64,000 bases of DNA from Musa acuminata AAA Group (Eukaryota; Streptophyta; Magnoliopsida; Zingiberales; Musaceae), in the NCBI RefSeq assembly GCF_036884655.1, contig NC_088339.1, positions 30,775,001 through 30,839,000 of the forward strand. The letters are read 5' to 3'. A program made the translations under genes and the position numbers. Below, piece by piece: positions 36,130 to 49,118 of the stretch (position 1 is the first letter of the stretch; the number at the start of each line of letters is the position of its first letter). The notes beneath the pieces are model-generated. The model had not been told where the DNA came from. It saw nothing but the letters and a program-made list of their open reading frames with translations, and searched no databases.

Positions 36130-38094
36130 AAAGTTTAAACTTCTGCTGCTCTTTTATATCGTTTATATAGTGATGCTTTTGATCTTAGCCATCTTCTAAA
36201 GGTGGCTCATATCACATTTTTCTACATGCCATCTCAAGAAACCTTTCTCCATTCCTTGTGTTCGGACATATATTGCATGATTTTTTTTTTGAGAGAGTAT
36301 GAGCTTCAAGTCCGCGTCTCATCAACACCACCAAATTAGAAGCACATATATACTTCATTTTTAATGAAGATTGAGAAGACTCTTTCTCCGGATTCTCAAC
36401 ATTCCCAGGGAGAAGTTGAATCTTTGTTGAGAAGTCCACCGTAATCGTATCTGATACATAAAAGTATGATTACATTTCTTTTGTTGAGTTGTAGTCTGTA
36501 CATTTCTTGTATCATGCTAATAGCCTGTTTGAAATAACTAAGTTCTATGTAATTCAATATCCACTGGCTCTTTTGCTTCCATGATCTAACTTTCTTAGGT
36601 AAACATAACTATAGTTACTTGCGAATGATGTTTGTGGATTACTCAAGGATAGAGATACTGTTCTTTCTCTGTCATAGATGTTCGACACCTTATCGTTTCA
36701 TGGTCAATGTATATTGCTTTTAGGTTTTGTAATCTATTCATGGTCTTATTCAGGTTGAATGTGAGAAGAAAAGAAAACTCATAATGTCAGCGCATGGGCA
36801 TGAAAATATTTTCTTCGATTCGGAAATCCAAGAACACTTCTCTCTTGAGTTCTTAAACTGATCTTTCTGGAAATCAGAACCATTTTTGAGTTCTTAATTT
36901 CATCTCTTCGAGAACCCGGAAAATGCGTTATGGACTGACGAATTCTTCACACAGAAAATTCAGATACATTTAGAGGATCACCATGAGAAGATGAGAGAGA
37001 TGGATGAAAACCAAGTCAAATGATCAAAGCTAAAAGTCAAAACAATGTCAGCTTACAGGAAGCTACAACATAAAGCTAAATCATAAGAGCCTGACCTATG
37101 AACATGAAGTCAAGTGCTAAACTATACATGCTGAACGACGAAACTAAAGCCATAAGATTGCTTTAAAGGAAGCTAAATTGAATCATATACGCACACCTTA
37201 TTCTCGAGTGCTTCTATTCTTCATACAATCCCTTGCATTGCATGTAAGTGCATTAATTTATTCCCGTCCTACATAGCCCGTATTCTATCAGGGATTCAGC
37301 ATCTTATTAGTGAATGAAAGAAGTTTGTTCCTGCAATAAGTACTTTCAAGCAAGTCAAGTGTCTATTGAGATACTGACTCTACAGTATGTGTACAGAATT
37401 GAGGTGTGTCCCGTTCAATTCTTTATTGAACTTAAATCATGTGTTCTGGATAAAGTGAATAGGAAAATGAACACCTTTGCATTCTACACTGTTGATGGAT
37501 GAGGAACACACCTCTGCAGGGTATGGGTGAACATGTGACCATAGCTCCATATGTTTCTATATCCCATGTTTGTTCCCTTGTGCTTCTTACAATGTTCCTT
37601 TATCACTTTCCTACACCTTAGCTGTTGTGCACTCATGCTTTGTATGATGTTATTGATTAATATATGTAACTATTATTACTGTTATACTTTTTTTTGTTTT
37701 TCGTAACTTCAATTTTTTTATTAAAGAAATCACATCGATATGAAGTTAGATATCTCAAATAGTTTTATTTTTATTGATGCACACTAGGTATGTTCAAGTG
37801 CCAGTGCACTATGGTGATGGATGATTCATGAGTTGTGTATTGAATTAGAGTGGGATAGAAATCATCGCAATGAGGATATCTTGCCCTCCTGTTTGAATCC
37901 AATGGTAAACAGCTTATAGAACTTGCAAATTCTCCATAAACTACAAACTCCGTGGGCAGAAATGATTGGCTAAATACAGAATAATGGTTCTGATGTTGAT
38001 TCAATAGTTTCATAGACAATTATAAAGTAGTATTTTCATAAATAATTTAATGTAAGTATATCTCCATCCAAATAATGAACACTTTTATCATCTT
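36130..38094. other. Intergenic, no gene recognised
   Basis: AT-rich spacer downstream of MIR160. Short frames on both strands (for example 37314-37502) have no recognisable domains or coherent splice partners. Confidence 0.5.
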
Positions 38095-38720
38095 TGCTAA
38101 GTCTTATCAAGGGTTAATTACATATTAACCATTAGTCAAATAACTTTAGTGTTTCAATCCCTACACTTTAAATATTTACATGTCATCTAGAACCATTTAT
38201 TTTAACAACATCAATTTTATCGATGAAAAAATCAAAACAAAAAAATAAAAAATAATTTTAACGTGAAAAACATCTTTGGGAGCGAGTGATAACAACTTTA
38301 ACGTCAACACGAACGTAATTGCTTGACTGATTCCGATGAAGATAAGATCGACTCTCACTACGATGCCACCCGCCTCTACGAGGAGCTTACTACCCGATGA
38401 AGATAATTGCTTGATGTTGCTAAGTCTTATCAAGGGCTAATTACATATTAACCATTAGTCAAATACCTTTAGTGTTTCAATCCCTACACTTTAAATATTT
38501 ACATGTCATCTAGAACCATTTATTTTAACAACATCAATTTTATCGATGAAAAAATCAAAACAAAAAAATAAAAAATAATTTTAACGTGAAAAACATCATT
38601 GGGAGCGAGTGATAACAACTTTAACGTCAACACCAACGTAATTGCTTGACTGATTCCGATGAAGATAAGATCGACTCTCACTACGATGCCACCCGCCTCT
38701 ACGAGGAGCTTACTACCCGC
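38095..38720. repeat. Recent 323-bp tandem duplication
   Basis: A segment running from GCTAAGTCTTATCAAGGG to GAGGAGCTTACTACCCG occurs at 38095-38396 and again 323 bases later, ending at 38719. I count only about four substitutions over 300 bases, so the duplication is recent. The unit contains no complete gene; its 3' part has coding-like trinucleotide composition (GACTGATTCCGATGAAGATA) but no recognised domain. Confidence 0.95.
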
Positions 38721-38978
38721 CCCACGTCGCTTTGTATCTGTGTCAACGTTGACACAGTTGCCAACGCCGATACTAATGGTGATGGTTGCAACAACATATA
38801 CAACAAAGATAGAAACTACCTTGTCACTATCATGTTAAGTGGATCTCAACCTCGACCCAAAACTAAAGTCACCAAACTCCTACCGTCTTAGTTCCAACAC
38901 CACGTCTCGTTGAGTAACCCTTTTACCGTCTTGCATCTATATCAACACAAATGTTGAGCAACAAAATGTTGAAGAAAA

Positions 38979-39079
38979 GGATCAAGATTAAGATCCATCC
39001 AACAAGTCAACGACACAACAAAAGCTCCAACGACCCTAACTTCGGATCAAGATTAAGATCCATCCAACAAGTCAACGAC
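38979..39079. repeat. 36-bp direct repeat, period 65
   Basis: GGATCAAGATTAAGATCCAT and its 16-base continuation occur at 38979-39014 and again at 39044-39079. It is part of the same repeat-rich stretch as the 323-bp duplication. Confidence 0.9.
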
Positions 39080-39139
39080 AAGATAACCACCATCTACATT
39101 GATAAAATTATCACTCAACAACTGTACCTTTATCGACAT

Positions 39140-39790
39140 ATATGCAAAGCAACCTAGGGTGATCGACGAAACGCTTCTTAAGGACACAAGTAGCATTGCG
39201 ATGAAAGCAAATATTATCATCGTTGAAGACAACTACATCAACATTTGCATCAGCATCAACCACCATCGACATCATCCATCATCGAATATTTAAGATTAAT
39301 AAATCTTAATATTACTTTTATAACTATAAATATACATAACTCTAAAAAATATAAAATATTAAATAACTAACTATAAAATTAATCTATAATTACCCCCTCA
39401 TTAGAATTATCTCTTTGATTCCTTGTCATAAGGACTAGCACCATTTACAAGACACATTCAAAGTAACTCGAGATGATCGACAAATCGCTTCTCATGAAAA
39501 CTAGTGGCATCACGATAAGAGAAAATCTTATCATCATTTGAGACAACTAAACAACTACATCATCATTGACACCAACATCCGCTACCACCGACATCAACCA
39601 TCATCAAACATTAAAATCATATTTTTTAACTTCTAATTTCATATTTTCATCCATAAAACTAACATTATTAAGATAAATAAACATATATATTTTACTTTCC
39701 TAACCATAAATATCTCACAACTTTACAAAGATAGCTAACTATAAAATTAACCTATAATTACCCTCGTTAGAATTATCTCATTAATTACAT
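39140..39790. repeat. Diverged ~320-bp tandem repeat pair
   Basis: 39145-39420 and 39455-39790 share the same order of blocks: GATCGACNAANCGCTTCT, a region rich in CATCA/ACATCA, then TAACTATAAAATTAA and CTATAATTACC followed by GTTAGAATTATCTC or a close variant. Divergence is much higher than in the 38-kb duplication, so two rounds of local duplication are recorded here. Type of element unknown. Confidence 0.75.
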
Positions 39791-39799
39791 GTCGCTATA

Positions 39800-42350
39800 C
39801 ATGATTATCCATACCAATATCGATTTTTCAAATCTCATTTTTACTAAATCACGTCGATAAAATGATTTTTAGCATCAGGCATCTAATAACACCACCACCT
39901 TGTCAAAGCAAACCAGAGTACATGGAGATGCCTGCATTATTGCTGTTGTCTCTGATTGGGATGCCATGCCCTGCAGCTTTTGCTGAATCGCCTCATTAAG
40001 CATTCAAGACTCCTGCAGTCAGATCTTCCATAACTTGATCATCAAGAACAAGAATTACATGCCCGATCATACGAGCAAGAAGCTGTTAACAATCCATTGA
40101 ATGTGCCTAAAGTTCTAAATAACGGTTGTGAAAAGAAATTAAAAGGTGAGTGTTCATATCATCCACATTACCACAAAACATCATCAATATTATTCAGGTC
40201 TATCACCACAGATTTGCTACACTAAAAAAACGGTAAGATGTTCAAAAATCCTTCGAAGAAACTTTTAAGTCTATATTGCATGATGGAAGTTCCTGTTAGC
40301 AATGTGATTCAATAACATCATGTAATACAACCCTACTTGCCGAGGCTCATTTACAATAGATTCTGAACAATTGACATGAAGCAACAAAGGAGTTGACTCT
40401 TGCCATTTGCCCCATTACCATAGCGTACACCATATGAGAAAACAGAGTTGCAATCTTACCACTGTTGTACATCTTGAGGAAACATTTATGCCTATACTCT
40501 CTTGAGGTTGTCACCAGTAATTTACTTTGTAATCTAATCAACACAGCAGTCAGTACAAGCAAGAGATGTGCCCATGGAATATTAAACTCCATGCTTGCCT
40601 TATTACCTATGATCAATTGTATAAACAATTCTCCAAATGATATATAAACTTCCCACACATACACTTAATGTTAAATCCCTCCATATCTTGTGTATAAATT
40701 CCAGATTTTTATTTGTAAAGCCATCTTCAGAATGGACTTTTCTGTCGCACAAGATTGCCCCTTTTCAATAAATCTATAGCCCAAATTGGACTCAGTACAC
40801 TCATCCACACATGATTCATATCATAAAACGATCTAATTCATTTCATAAGTTGTTCGATTAAAATTAATTACAAATTAAACATACAACTCGGTTTTCAAAC
40901 TTCAGAACGTCCCACTGATATTCTATAAATTGCAGACAAAATAATGTCAAACACTATATTATTATGCTGTATTCAGATTTCGTTGTTTTTTAGTATTTTA
41001 CTAAACATAGCTCCAAAAATGTATGATGCCATAGAAGAATCATGATTCACAATGGAATACAGACCACGAATCACAGCCATAAAATGATTACAAAGCAAAG
41101 GACACATGCTACTAAAAATATAATGGCAAGTCAACAACAATTGATACAACCATCTGGTGGTGGCATTAAAGATCAACACCGAACATTGTGCCCCTTAACA
41201 ATTACCGAGCCATATGTGATATAACAAAACATCTGGTTTTCCCTTTGGAAATTCTTTGATAAAGTAAATGTAATATGGACGCCCACCATCCAAATATACA
41301 ATTCATAAATGCCAACGGCACTTGATTCGAGGAAGCAACAAGACAGTATCTTGGAAAATATATAATCACCATAAAAAAAATTAAGAAAAAACATTGAGCA
41401 TAACACATGCTACAACTTAAAATGCAGAAATAGCCAGCAATACATAAAACAAAATAAGAACGCTCATATAGTTACAGCAAAGCATAAAAGACGAACGTAG
41501 TATGTAAGCAGGGTATAAGTAACAGGAAGCTCACTAGAAGTAGAGCAACCAGTGTCGCAAGACCTGTTCTTCTCTCTCTGCCATTCTAACGAGATGCCCA
41601 GCCACCGACATCAAGACTGAGCATCAGATACCAATGGCATATAAAACATCGAACGATCATTCCAAATTGAAAAAAACTCGCAGTCTCAGCCGAAAGATGG
41701 TGATATTTGGTGAGTTAATCACAGAAAACTCAGCACTTAATTGTAACTTCATCACCGACTGCAAATCAAATTCATCACTTCCTCTAATTTCGCACGGAAA
41801 AACGTAATCTTTCTAAAAAAATTCAAATACCAAGAGTAAAATGAATGAAACTTCAACATTAAGTAGGGAGATCAGATGGTAGTGCATGTATTGTGATGAT
41901 TCATCATCTGGAGTGCAGAAAGAAACTATGGATTTGGCATCATCAATTCTCCCGTTTAATATAAAATCACAAAAAACCAAAAGCGAAAAAGATTAAAGTT
42001 TTTAAGGACGGATAGAGAGATCTGAGGAAGGAATCAGATAAAAATGTCGATCACCATCATCCGTTTCGGAAAACAAAACGGATCGTAAGACTGGGGCGAC
42101 ATAAACCTATCATCACGCTCCTACAGAATTCAATTCTGCCGCTCAAGAAAAAAGAGAAAAGAAATCGAAGATAAGACGAACAATCAGAGAAGAAGAAGAG
42201 GAGGAGGAGGAGGGGACGAAATCTGCGGAGGGTTGAGGCGTTCGGTCAAGGTTGGGAAGCTGCGGGGTTTTAAAGAGGGAGATTAGGGTTTCAGGACGTT
42301 GCGGCGGCTGGTGAAACGGGTCCGTGAGAAACGGCTGTGTAACGCGGTCT
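39800..42350 (-). other. Possible minus-strand non-coding transcription unit
   Basis: Around 42160-42330 the sequence looks like a plant promoter and leader on the minus strand: a TTTAAAA box, the telo-box AAACCCTAA (42283-42292 on the complement) and a CT-rich leader (CTCCTCCTCCTCCTCTTCTT). Downstream (to 39.9 kb) there is no ORF of recognisable family. The longest, 40347-40664, has no domain and only AT-rich codon use. Two very short frames near 41560-41640 begin with ATG in good context but stop within 13-17 codons. It is either a non-coding RNA gene, a gene whose coding part I fail to recognise, or a dead promoter. Confidence 0.3.
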
Positions 42351-44520
42351 TCTCTCCGTTATCAGCGATATAACGGGATGCCGGTTGAGCGGGCTCGATT
42401 GCGGATGCTGATCCGGATCCGGATCCTAACAATAGACTTGTAATTGTAATTCACGAAATTGATTGAATCTCAAGCACAAAGTTCACATTGTTATGTATCA
42501 ACCTGGCACGTATGTTCCAAATTATAGTTAAGTTTTTGAACATTCCTAACGAAATATATTTTTCAAAGAGATCTTCCATTTAAATATTTGAACATTCCGG
42601 TCATTTATATATTTTTCAAAGAGATCTTCCATATATAAAAAAGATCAAAACATCCTTTTGATCTTTTTATAACCTAAGACATTCCTAGTAAAAAAGTAAG
42701 ACTTATCATCCTTTTATCTTAAAATATATCAAAATATTTTTAATTTTCATTCAAAAAACACATAAGAACTCTTAAATAAACTATTTTATGAAACCTTAAT
42801 ACAGATAATAAAGTTTATAATTAATATTTATAAGGATTAGAATTAATTCATTGCATCATTGGATCTGCCAATATAAAAGGTTCCCAACAATGAATATTCA
42901 TCTACGCAATCCCAATTGCTAAAACAAACATCCCTGCTGCAGTACTAAAATCCATCCTCTAAATATAGATTCCGATGGTCTAAGATTCTGAATCCATGAA
43001 TGGATAAACATATATAATTTCTCTTTTAAATCTAAAACTTAATCAATATCTAAATCTAGAAATTTGAATCCAAATCCGTCCTAGATACTATGCAATTCAT
43101 TTTACACTTACATAGAACATACAAAAAGACCTAATGATTCATTCGACAAAGCTCATGGTTGCAACCACTATACATGCATAATGATCTGTCATAAGCGAAG
43201 CAAGAGACATCCAAGTCAAGATTCCACACCGATCAATGATTTTTATCTCTCTGGCCGAAGCTGCAATTTCAAACCAAGATTCCCATGCTGATCCATGAAG
43301 GTTAACACTGGCAGAAGCTACAATTTCAAACCAATCATTAGGACAGAAAACATCTCACACTATATACAAATCTAATTATTAACGAATATAACAATATACA
43401 GTACCGTCACACCACCAATCTGCCATCTGGAAACAGTCCCACACAAAAAGGAGAAGTAAAAGAATCCTTATGTTTTATGTCAAGAAATGTCTTAAAACAG
43501 ATTCTTTGTTACAAACATGCAAGCAGAGTATACTTGGATGGTCGCCATGGAGACATCATCAACATGTGCAGCATTGAGATCTATCAAACTTGCTTAGTAA
43601 ATACTGGTTGCTATGACCTGAGGGATTGACACCTAAAAAATGTCCATGCAAAAAAATGGAGATGGGATCCTCAAGATAAAGTGCAGATTTGGAAGAATGA
43701 CTTGTAACTTGTAGAAGAAACGGAATGTGGATCATGATGAGCGCTACAAGTTAAAACATATTCATTCATCAAAGACCGTGTTCGCCTATCGAAAGACTAC
43801 AATATCAACATGCTAGGAGACAGCGAGGTTAATTGCAGTGATAGTACATATTTTTATGGATAGAGCTCAATAACAACAAGCATGTTACATACACATTTGC
43901 AGATGACAGCGCAGTTCACCATTAGCAGCAGTATCATGAGTGCATTGCAGGAGATGAGTTACCATAACGATGGAGTGGAAGAGTCGACAAGTTCTCATCA
44001 GGTTCTCAAGACAATGTCTTACTCTTCCAGTTCACCAAAACTCGACATAGAGCCTGAAAGTTTTACGAGTACATCAGTCACTTATGCAAATCAATCTATA
44101 ATGTGAAATCTAAGAGATAACATATACACAGAATTAAGATTGCTAACATAAGCCCTAATACTACAAAATAACATAGCTCTTCTGAACATGACATATACGG
44201 TAAATAATTACTTAGAACCAGACACAATTACTTATACAGGGTAGATAGTCGATTAACCGTTGTACTATAAGCATTAAGAAAACCTAAAGATGTGGCAGCA
44301 AGCCTTTGCTGCTAACAAACACAAAAACAATACCGTATTTAAGTTTTGTTGAGAACTTTTGGTAACAACAACATAATTTTAATTTGGAACCCTAGCTTGC
44401 ACCCAACTCTTACACTTACATAAACAAAAATGCAACTAGTCGAAAATGTTAAATCCTCAGAATGAGCATGATAACCAAACAATATCTGAAGTTTCACAAG
44501 GTATACTTCGCAGCACCTCT
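42351..44520. other. Intergenic, no gene recognised
   Basis: AT-rich spacer with only short open frames (longest 43882-44106, no recognisable domain). A local 25-base direct repeat, ATATATTTTTCAAAGAGATCTTCCAT, occurs twice near 42552 and 42607 (described here by its position and core ATTTTTCAAAGAGATC). The last part is the presumed 3' flank of the F-box gene. Confidence 0.5.
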
Positions 44521-44529
44521 TCTTAGATT

Positions 44530-45744
44530 TCAGAATGAATTCATCTCGAGGCTGTAAGTCCTCCTCTTCACAAGCATCCTGGCTGCCGACCTGTATGGCT
44601 CTTCAAAGGCATTTGAGATCCAGCACCTGTCCGAGGACCCAACAGGACCACCACAACCCCCAACATTGGCAGCGTCCCTATCCTTTTCCTCGCTTGGCCG
44701 GACAGCCACCAGTGTCGCTCCCTTCAGTACCACCCCACCAGGAAGCTCCAGATGGGGTGCATACCATAGCCGGATGCTGAGAGCTGGCACTAGGGTTCTC
44801 TGTGAGCTCCCTGAAGCGGACACTGGCTTCACCCGGAACTCCTGCAGCTGCTCGTGATTCATTGTCAGCACTCCCTGCCCATCCACGTCGGTGAGCTCTA
44901 AGCTCTCCAGAGTCTCGTGATCGGCGATGATCGGCTGGAGGAGGTAATGCCTCGCTGATGCAGCAATCAGGGAGCTGATCGTCCAGAACACCCTGAGCTT
45001 CAAGTTGCCGTTGGTGTAGAACGATTCCGGGATGACCCCGCTGTCATCATCTCCACAAGCGTCCTGGAAGCAAGGGTTGGGGTCGAGGCTCGAAGGTTTG
45101 GTCGGTGAGACCGAAGACGACGGGATGACGGAGGCTGCACCGAGAATGACGCAGCTGTCGAGTGACGACCCGAACTCAGCCTTCCACTTCAAGAGGATGC
45201 CATCGTCGACCCCGAGCTCACCGGCGGGGAGCTCGATTCGGAGGCGGCGGATCTCCTTAAAGTTCTTCAGGACCTCGGCCGGTGAGTGGTGGGAGACCTC
45301 AGACGAGGAGGAAGAGGGCGAATACCTCCGGCTGGAGGTGACGGCCGAAGATGGGCCCAGTATCTGACCGAGGGCCTGCAAGGGCTTCACGAGACCACCG
45401 AGAACCACGCGAGCGAGGTGAGAGAAGACGCCGCGGGCCTTGTCCCCGCCGGGAGAGGACGGCGAGGGGCCGTCGGAAATGACGCAGTCCACGCGGACGA
45501 GGACGGAGTCGACGAGGGGGACGAGGTCGTGGAAGCGGCGGGAGACGACGCAACACCGCCCCAGATCCTTGACGTCGCCGATCAAGTTGAACACGGCGAG
45601 CACCAGGGAGTCCGGCAGTTGGTCGAAGAAGTCGATCCCCTCCGCTGCAACCTCCTCCTCCTCCTCCTCCTCCACCGCCGGATCACGGAGCCACGACCGC
45701 GATCCGGCGGGATCGGCAGCTGCGCCGCCGGATGGCGGCGACAT
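44530..45744 (-). CDS. F-box protein (At5g46170/At1g30200-like)
   Basis: Intronless gene, 404 aa, probable substrate adaptor of an SCF E3 ubiquitin ligase. An acidic N-terminal run (EEEEEEE, residues 25-31) is followed by the F-box at about 38-80 (FFDQLPDSLVLAVFNLIGDV, then RCCVVSRRFHDLVPLVD), which would bind SKP1. The rest shows blocks I recall from this plant clade: GGLVKPLQALGQ, HHSPAEVLKNFKEIRRLRIE, FGSSLDSCVILGA, WTISSLIAASARHYLLQPII, TLVPALSIRLWYAPHLELPG and the C-terminus RRTYSLEMNSF. There are no Kelch or LRR repeats and the substrate is unknown. The frame is open upstream to 45822, but the first ATG is at 45744 (MSPPSGG), preceded by a GA-rich leader on the other strand; I chose that start. 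High GC and codon bias contrast with the flanks, as is usual for monocot single-exon genes. Confidence 0.93.
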   Translation of the reverse strand: MSPPSGGAAADPAGSRSWLRDPAVEEEEEEEVAAEGIDFFDQLPDSLVLAVFNLIGDVKDLGRCCVVSRRFHDLVPLVDSVLVRVDCVISDGPSPSSPGGDKARGVFSHLARVVLGGLVKPLQALGQILGPSSAVTSSRRYSPSSSSSEVSHHSPAEVLKNFKEIRRLRIELPAGELGVDDGILLKWKAEFGSSLDSCVILGAASVIPSSSVSPTKPSSLDPNPCFQDACGDDDSGVIPESFYTNGNLKLRVFWTISSLIAASARHYLLQPIIADHETLESLELTDVDGQGVLTMNHEQLQEFRVKPVSASGSSQRTLVPALSIRLWYAPHLELPGGVVLKGATLVAVRPSEEKDRDAANVGGCGGPVGSSDRCWISNAFEEPYRSAARMLVKRRTYSLEMNSF

Positions 45745-46109
45745 CGGATCGGAACCCTTATGATCGAGAGAGATCGAGGCCGTAAATGCGATTGCTGGAA
45801 ATGGGATCCCCAACCCCAGCACCTAAAAAGGCGCCATTTTTAGGAATCGGATGGAAATGGAGAGGAGAGGAGAGAAACCCGTCCTCCGAAGCCCCCTGAT
45901 CCTAAATCTAACCCTAACCGAAGGAAATGGGAGGATTAGCGACACGAAATTTAAGGTGCGGTGGAGAAACAGAGGCCGAGTGGTGAAGAGAAGAGAGGCC
46001 TTCGCCCAATGCCGGTCGAGACGAGAGAGAGAGAGGGAAGAGGGATGCGAGGCAGAGTCACAAACCCTAACACCAAACTTCATTTTGTATAAGATTTATT
46101 TTGTATTTT

Positions 46110-47639
46110 AATATGTTATATTAATGTATAATAGTGTTTTAAGGCAAAGGGACGAGAGAGGAGAGAGGAGATGAGAAGTTCTCTTTGCTTTCCCAATTCG
46201 TTCGATTACGTATTTATTTATTTAATTTTTTAGAATATTTTTTTAAAATTTTTTTAACTTTTATTTTTTATAATTATTTATAAATTTTTCTCTTAATTAT
46301 TTATAATTTTATTTTATTTTATTAATATTTTTTTCGAAGGATGATATCGAGGGAACGATGAGTAGAAAGAAGGGGGGTCGAGGGGCGAGCGACGATGAAT
46401 AGAGATATTGACGTCGATTGAGAGTGTAATTATCGATGACGGTAGGGAGTACAAGGTTTTGAAAAAAATAAATCAATAATACTTGGGTTATAATAGTAAA
46501 ATAATATTTTTATTATTTATAACGATAGTTAATAACAAAGGTTATTAATATTAAAAAAATAGATTATGAATAATAAACTTCTTATTTTATAATAATCTTT
46601 CAACGATATTTTAGCTAAAAATGCTTATACTATTGGACCTTGAATCTAATGATACTTCCTAATTAGTTTTTATCTAGGTACACTCATTTTTTGTTACTTA
46701 AATAAAAATACCCTCTAGCAATCGCTTCGATTGCCAATGCCTTTGCTGACTAAGAGTAACGCCACCCATTATCTCCACCACCTCTTCCCTTCCAAATTTT
46801 CTTTCTCCTCCCTCCTTTTCTGTAATTGTATGTCCTCTATTGTCCATCACCTCCTCCCTTCTCCCTTTTTATTATTGAGCTCTACTATAACTTTTAGAAG
46901 GTGATCTCCGACGAGATCCTCCGCGGATTGTCTATTAACACCCCACATGATGAGGGTGGCATAGCTAACTCAATGACCCACAAGTTGAACTCATCCCCAT
47001 TCTATATTTTTATCGGGCTACGTTAACATTATTGTCATTAATGATGTGGTTGTAAACTCATGATCCAAGTGACGTAATACAAGAAAGCTCAATAAAAAGG
47101 AGATGAGCAGATAGACAATGGGGATGGGTGGGTGGCAGGAGATGACAACTAGAGTAAGGGATAGAGGTGGTAGAGGCGACAACAACGATTGAGGTGATTA
47201 GTGAAAAATATTCATATTAGATTGACGTAAAAGGAGCACCCCAAGTAAAAACCAATTAGAGAGATATCATTGGGTAAAAATTAGTGGTAGGGGGTTTTTC
47301 TAAGTAAAATATCAATCATTCAATTTTTTTTTATTTTAATATATTTATTTTAATTTCTATGATTCGTGTTAAAGTTATGAAACACTACTTCCAATTATTT
47401 TTCTTGTACTATAATCAACTTAGCATCAATTCTTTAGACCTTTAGATCCGAGTCAAGTTGACATATACCTTGAGGAATGACGTGAAGATAATAACATTAT
47501 GTGTATATTACTTTTAGTTATATATAAAATGATTGTTGAAATAAAAATATCCTAAAAAATTAATATACTCAAATATTCCAATCAGATTTAATTTGAGGAA
47601 CTAATAGGTACAAGTTAATATGACATATTTTGATATTGT
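46110..47639. other. Intergenic, no gene recognised
   Basis: 5' flank of the F-box gene followed by very AT-rich DNA (46200-46340) and degenerate sequence with no coherent ORF. Confidence 0.5.
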
Positions 47640-48240
47640 CTGCTAAGACACAGTTAGCAGACATATCAACGCGGACGTGGAACCTCGGGATTTAGACGGT
47701 GTGCCGTGTTAGACGTGCCATCTCATACTCGAAACGACATCCACACTCTCTCGTGCTATCAGAGCAGCACGAGAAGGCGCTGTACCATCGGAGGCCACTC
47801 CGGAAAGCTCGAAACGACGTCGTGCGATGCTATCCCCCATAGACCAGTTGGCAGCCATCCAAAGGTATGAACGCAACCACTCGAGAAGTTGGTCACCGTA
47901 GGCAGATCATGTATGGTCGACCCTCGGGCGCAAGCATAAAAGCCCCATTGACCAACATCTGAGGGGGGATGATCGTTTGACAGAAATCCATTCGATACCA
48001 ACTTAATCTTTGGAGAGGCCGAGTTGAGAAACCCCTCTCCTCTCAACCTAGGCATGTGTGTAAGAGCCTGGCTACGATGAAATAGACAACGAGCCCGCTA
48101 GAGAGCTGCGTCCGAAGCCAACCCCGAGCTCAGCCCGACCCTACGGAGGTCTATTCATCGAGACGACCATAAATATCGACAATCTGACCAAGCCATGCTG
48201 ACACCTCGATCATGGCTAGGTAAGTTCGTTAACACAAGTC
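47640..48240. mobile_element. GC-rich LTR-like block (probable Ty3/Gypsy solo LTR or fragment)
   Basis: A sharply GC-richer island in AT-rich DNA. It contains CATAAAAGCCCCATTGACC (TATA-like) and, about 60-80 bases on, CCAACTTAATCTTTGGAGAGGCCG and AACCCCTCTCCTCTCAACCTAGGC, an arrangement I recall from the promoter/R-region of plant Gypsy LTRs. No internal coding region flanks it. The minus frame at 47759-48055 is open but has no recognised domain. Ends are uncertain because I could not confirm TG/CA termini or a target duplication. Confidence 0.45.
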
Positions 48241-49080
48241 ATACAGATTTATGAAAAACAAAAAAAACAAAAATCAACCAAATCACTTGGTTTATTTATT
48301 AGAAAATTTCTTAAAAAATATTCTAGTTCATAGTTTATTAGGAAATTACAACACCAACAATTTTGCCATTCTCACCCCCAAGGCTATTACATTGCACGAG
48401 TCCCAAGTGTCACTTATATTTTTCCTAATGAATCTCTAATTTCTAATATTAATTTTAATTCAGAGGCTAACAATGACCCTCTACCTAATGTGCACCATAT
48501 CTATTTGTCAACCCTCCAAATGAATAAGAGTCAACTGATACGGATGGACTGGGACGTTGACAATGGCTCCTCACTTGCTCCATTATGTGATTTTGATTTG
48601 AATCCAACTAAGTGTACCATGATATTTATTGTCATATTATTGCAAACAAATTTGTCAAACGAATAATACGAAAAGAAATTAATAAAACATATTACTTAGG
48701 GGGACATTCGATAATCTATATTATATTTTATTACTTTTTTTTTCACGGGTCCAAATTTTATGATCAGGAATAAAAAATAAGCTCAGTTTTTAAAATTAAT
48801 TATAAATTATATCGTGTAATTAATTATTTTTAACGAACTTTATATTTTTAAAGATTATACTAAAATGTTTATATTTATAAAAGGAAAATATTTAATTTCG
48901 TTTTCTAATATAAATTTTTTTCGGATTTGGAGTGCGTGAGTCCATGTTTGGTGTTTGACGGAAAGATCAGACGGGCGAGAACCCTTCAGCCTTGTCCATC
49001 AATACAGGATCGACGGCTACGATGACAAGTCCTCTATCTCCAGCAAAGCCGACCCGCGTGAGGTCAACATCAATTACCCG
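48241..49080. other. Intergenic, no gene recognised
   Basis: AT-rich spacer between the LTR-like block and the PEX13 promoter. Only short frames with no recognisable domains. Confidence 0.5.
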
Positions 49081-49118
49081 TGGGCCCCACGTAGTACTAG
49101 ATTCGTGGGGCCCGACGT
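49080..49118 (+). promoter_or_regulatory. Site II/TCP-like GGGCCCC palindromes upstream of PEX13
   Basis: GTGGGCCCCACG at about 49080-49091 and CGTGGGGCCCGACGTCGA at about 49105-49122 carry TGGGCC/GGCCCA site II elements and a GACGTC core, about 310 bases before the PEX13 ATG. Site II motifs bind TCP factors in many housekeeping and organelle-related genes. A (GA)n run at about 49329-49346 lies in the leader. Function is inferred. Confidence 0.4.

Noticed and set aside
38646..38891. 81-codon frame in the tandem duplication
   Set aside because: Interrupted in the other repeat copy, no domain; most likely repeat sequence.
40347..40664. 105-codon minus-strand frame
   Set aside because: No recognisable domain, AT-rich codon use and no in-frame splice partners.
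45744..45822. Upstream extension of the F-box frame
   Set aside because: The extension has no ATG (it would start at a GTG) and does not resemble family N-termini; the ATG at 45744 is the first available start.
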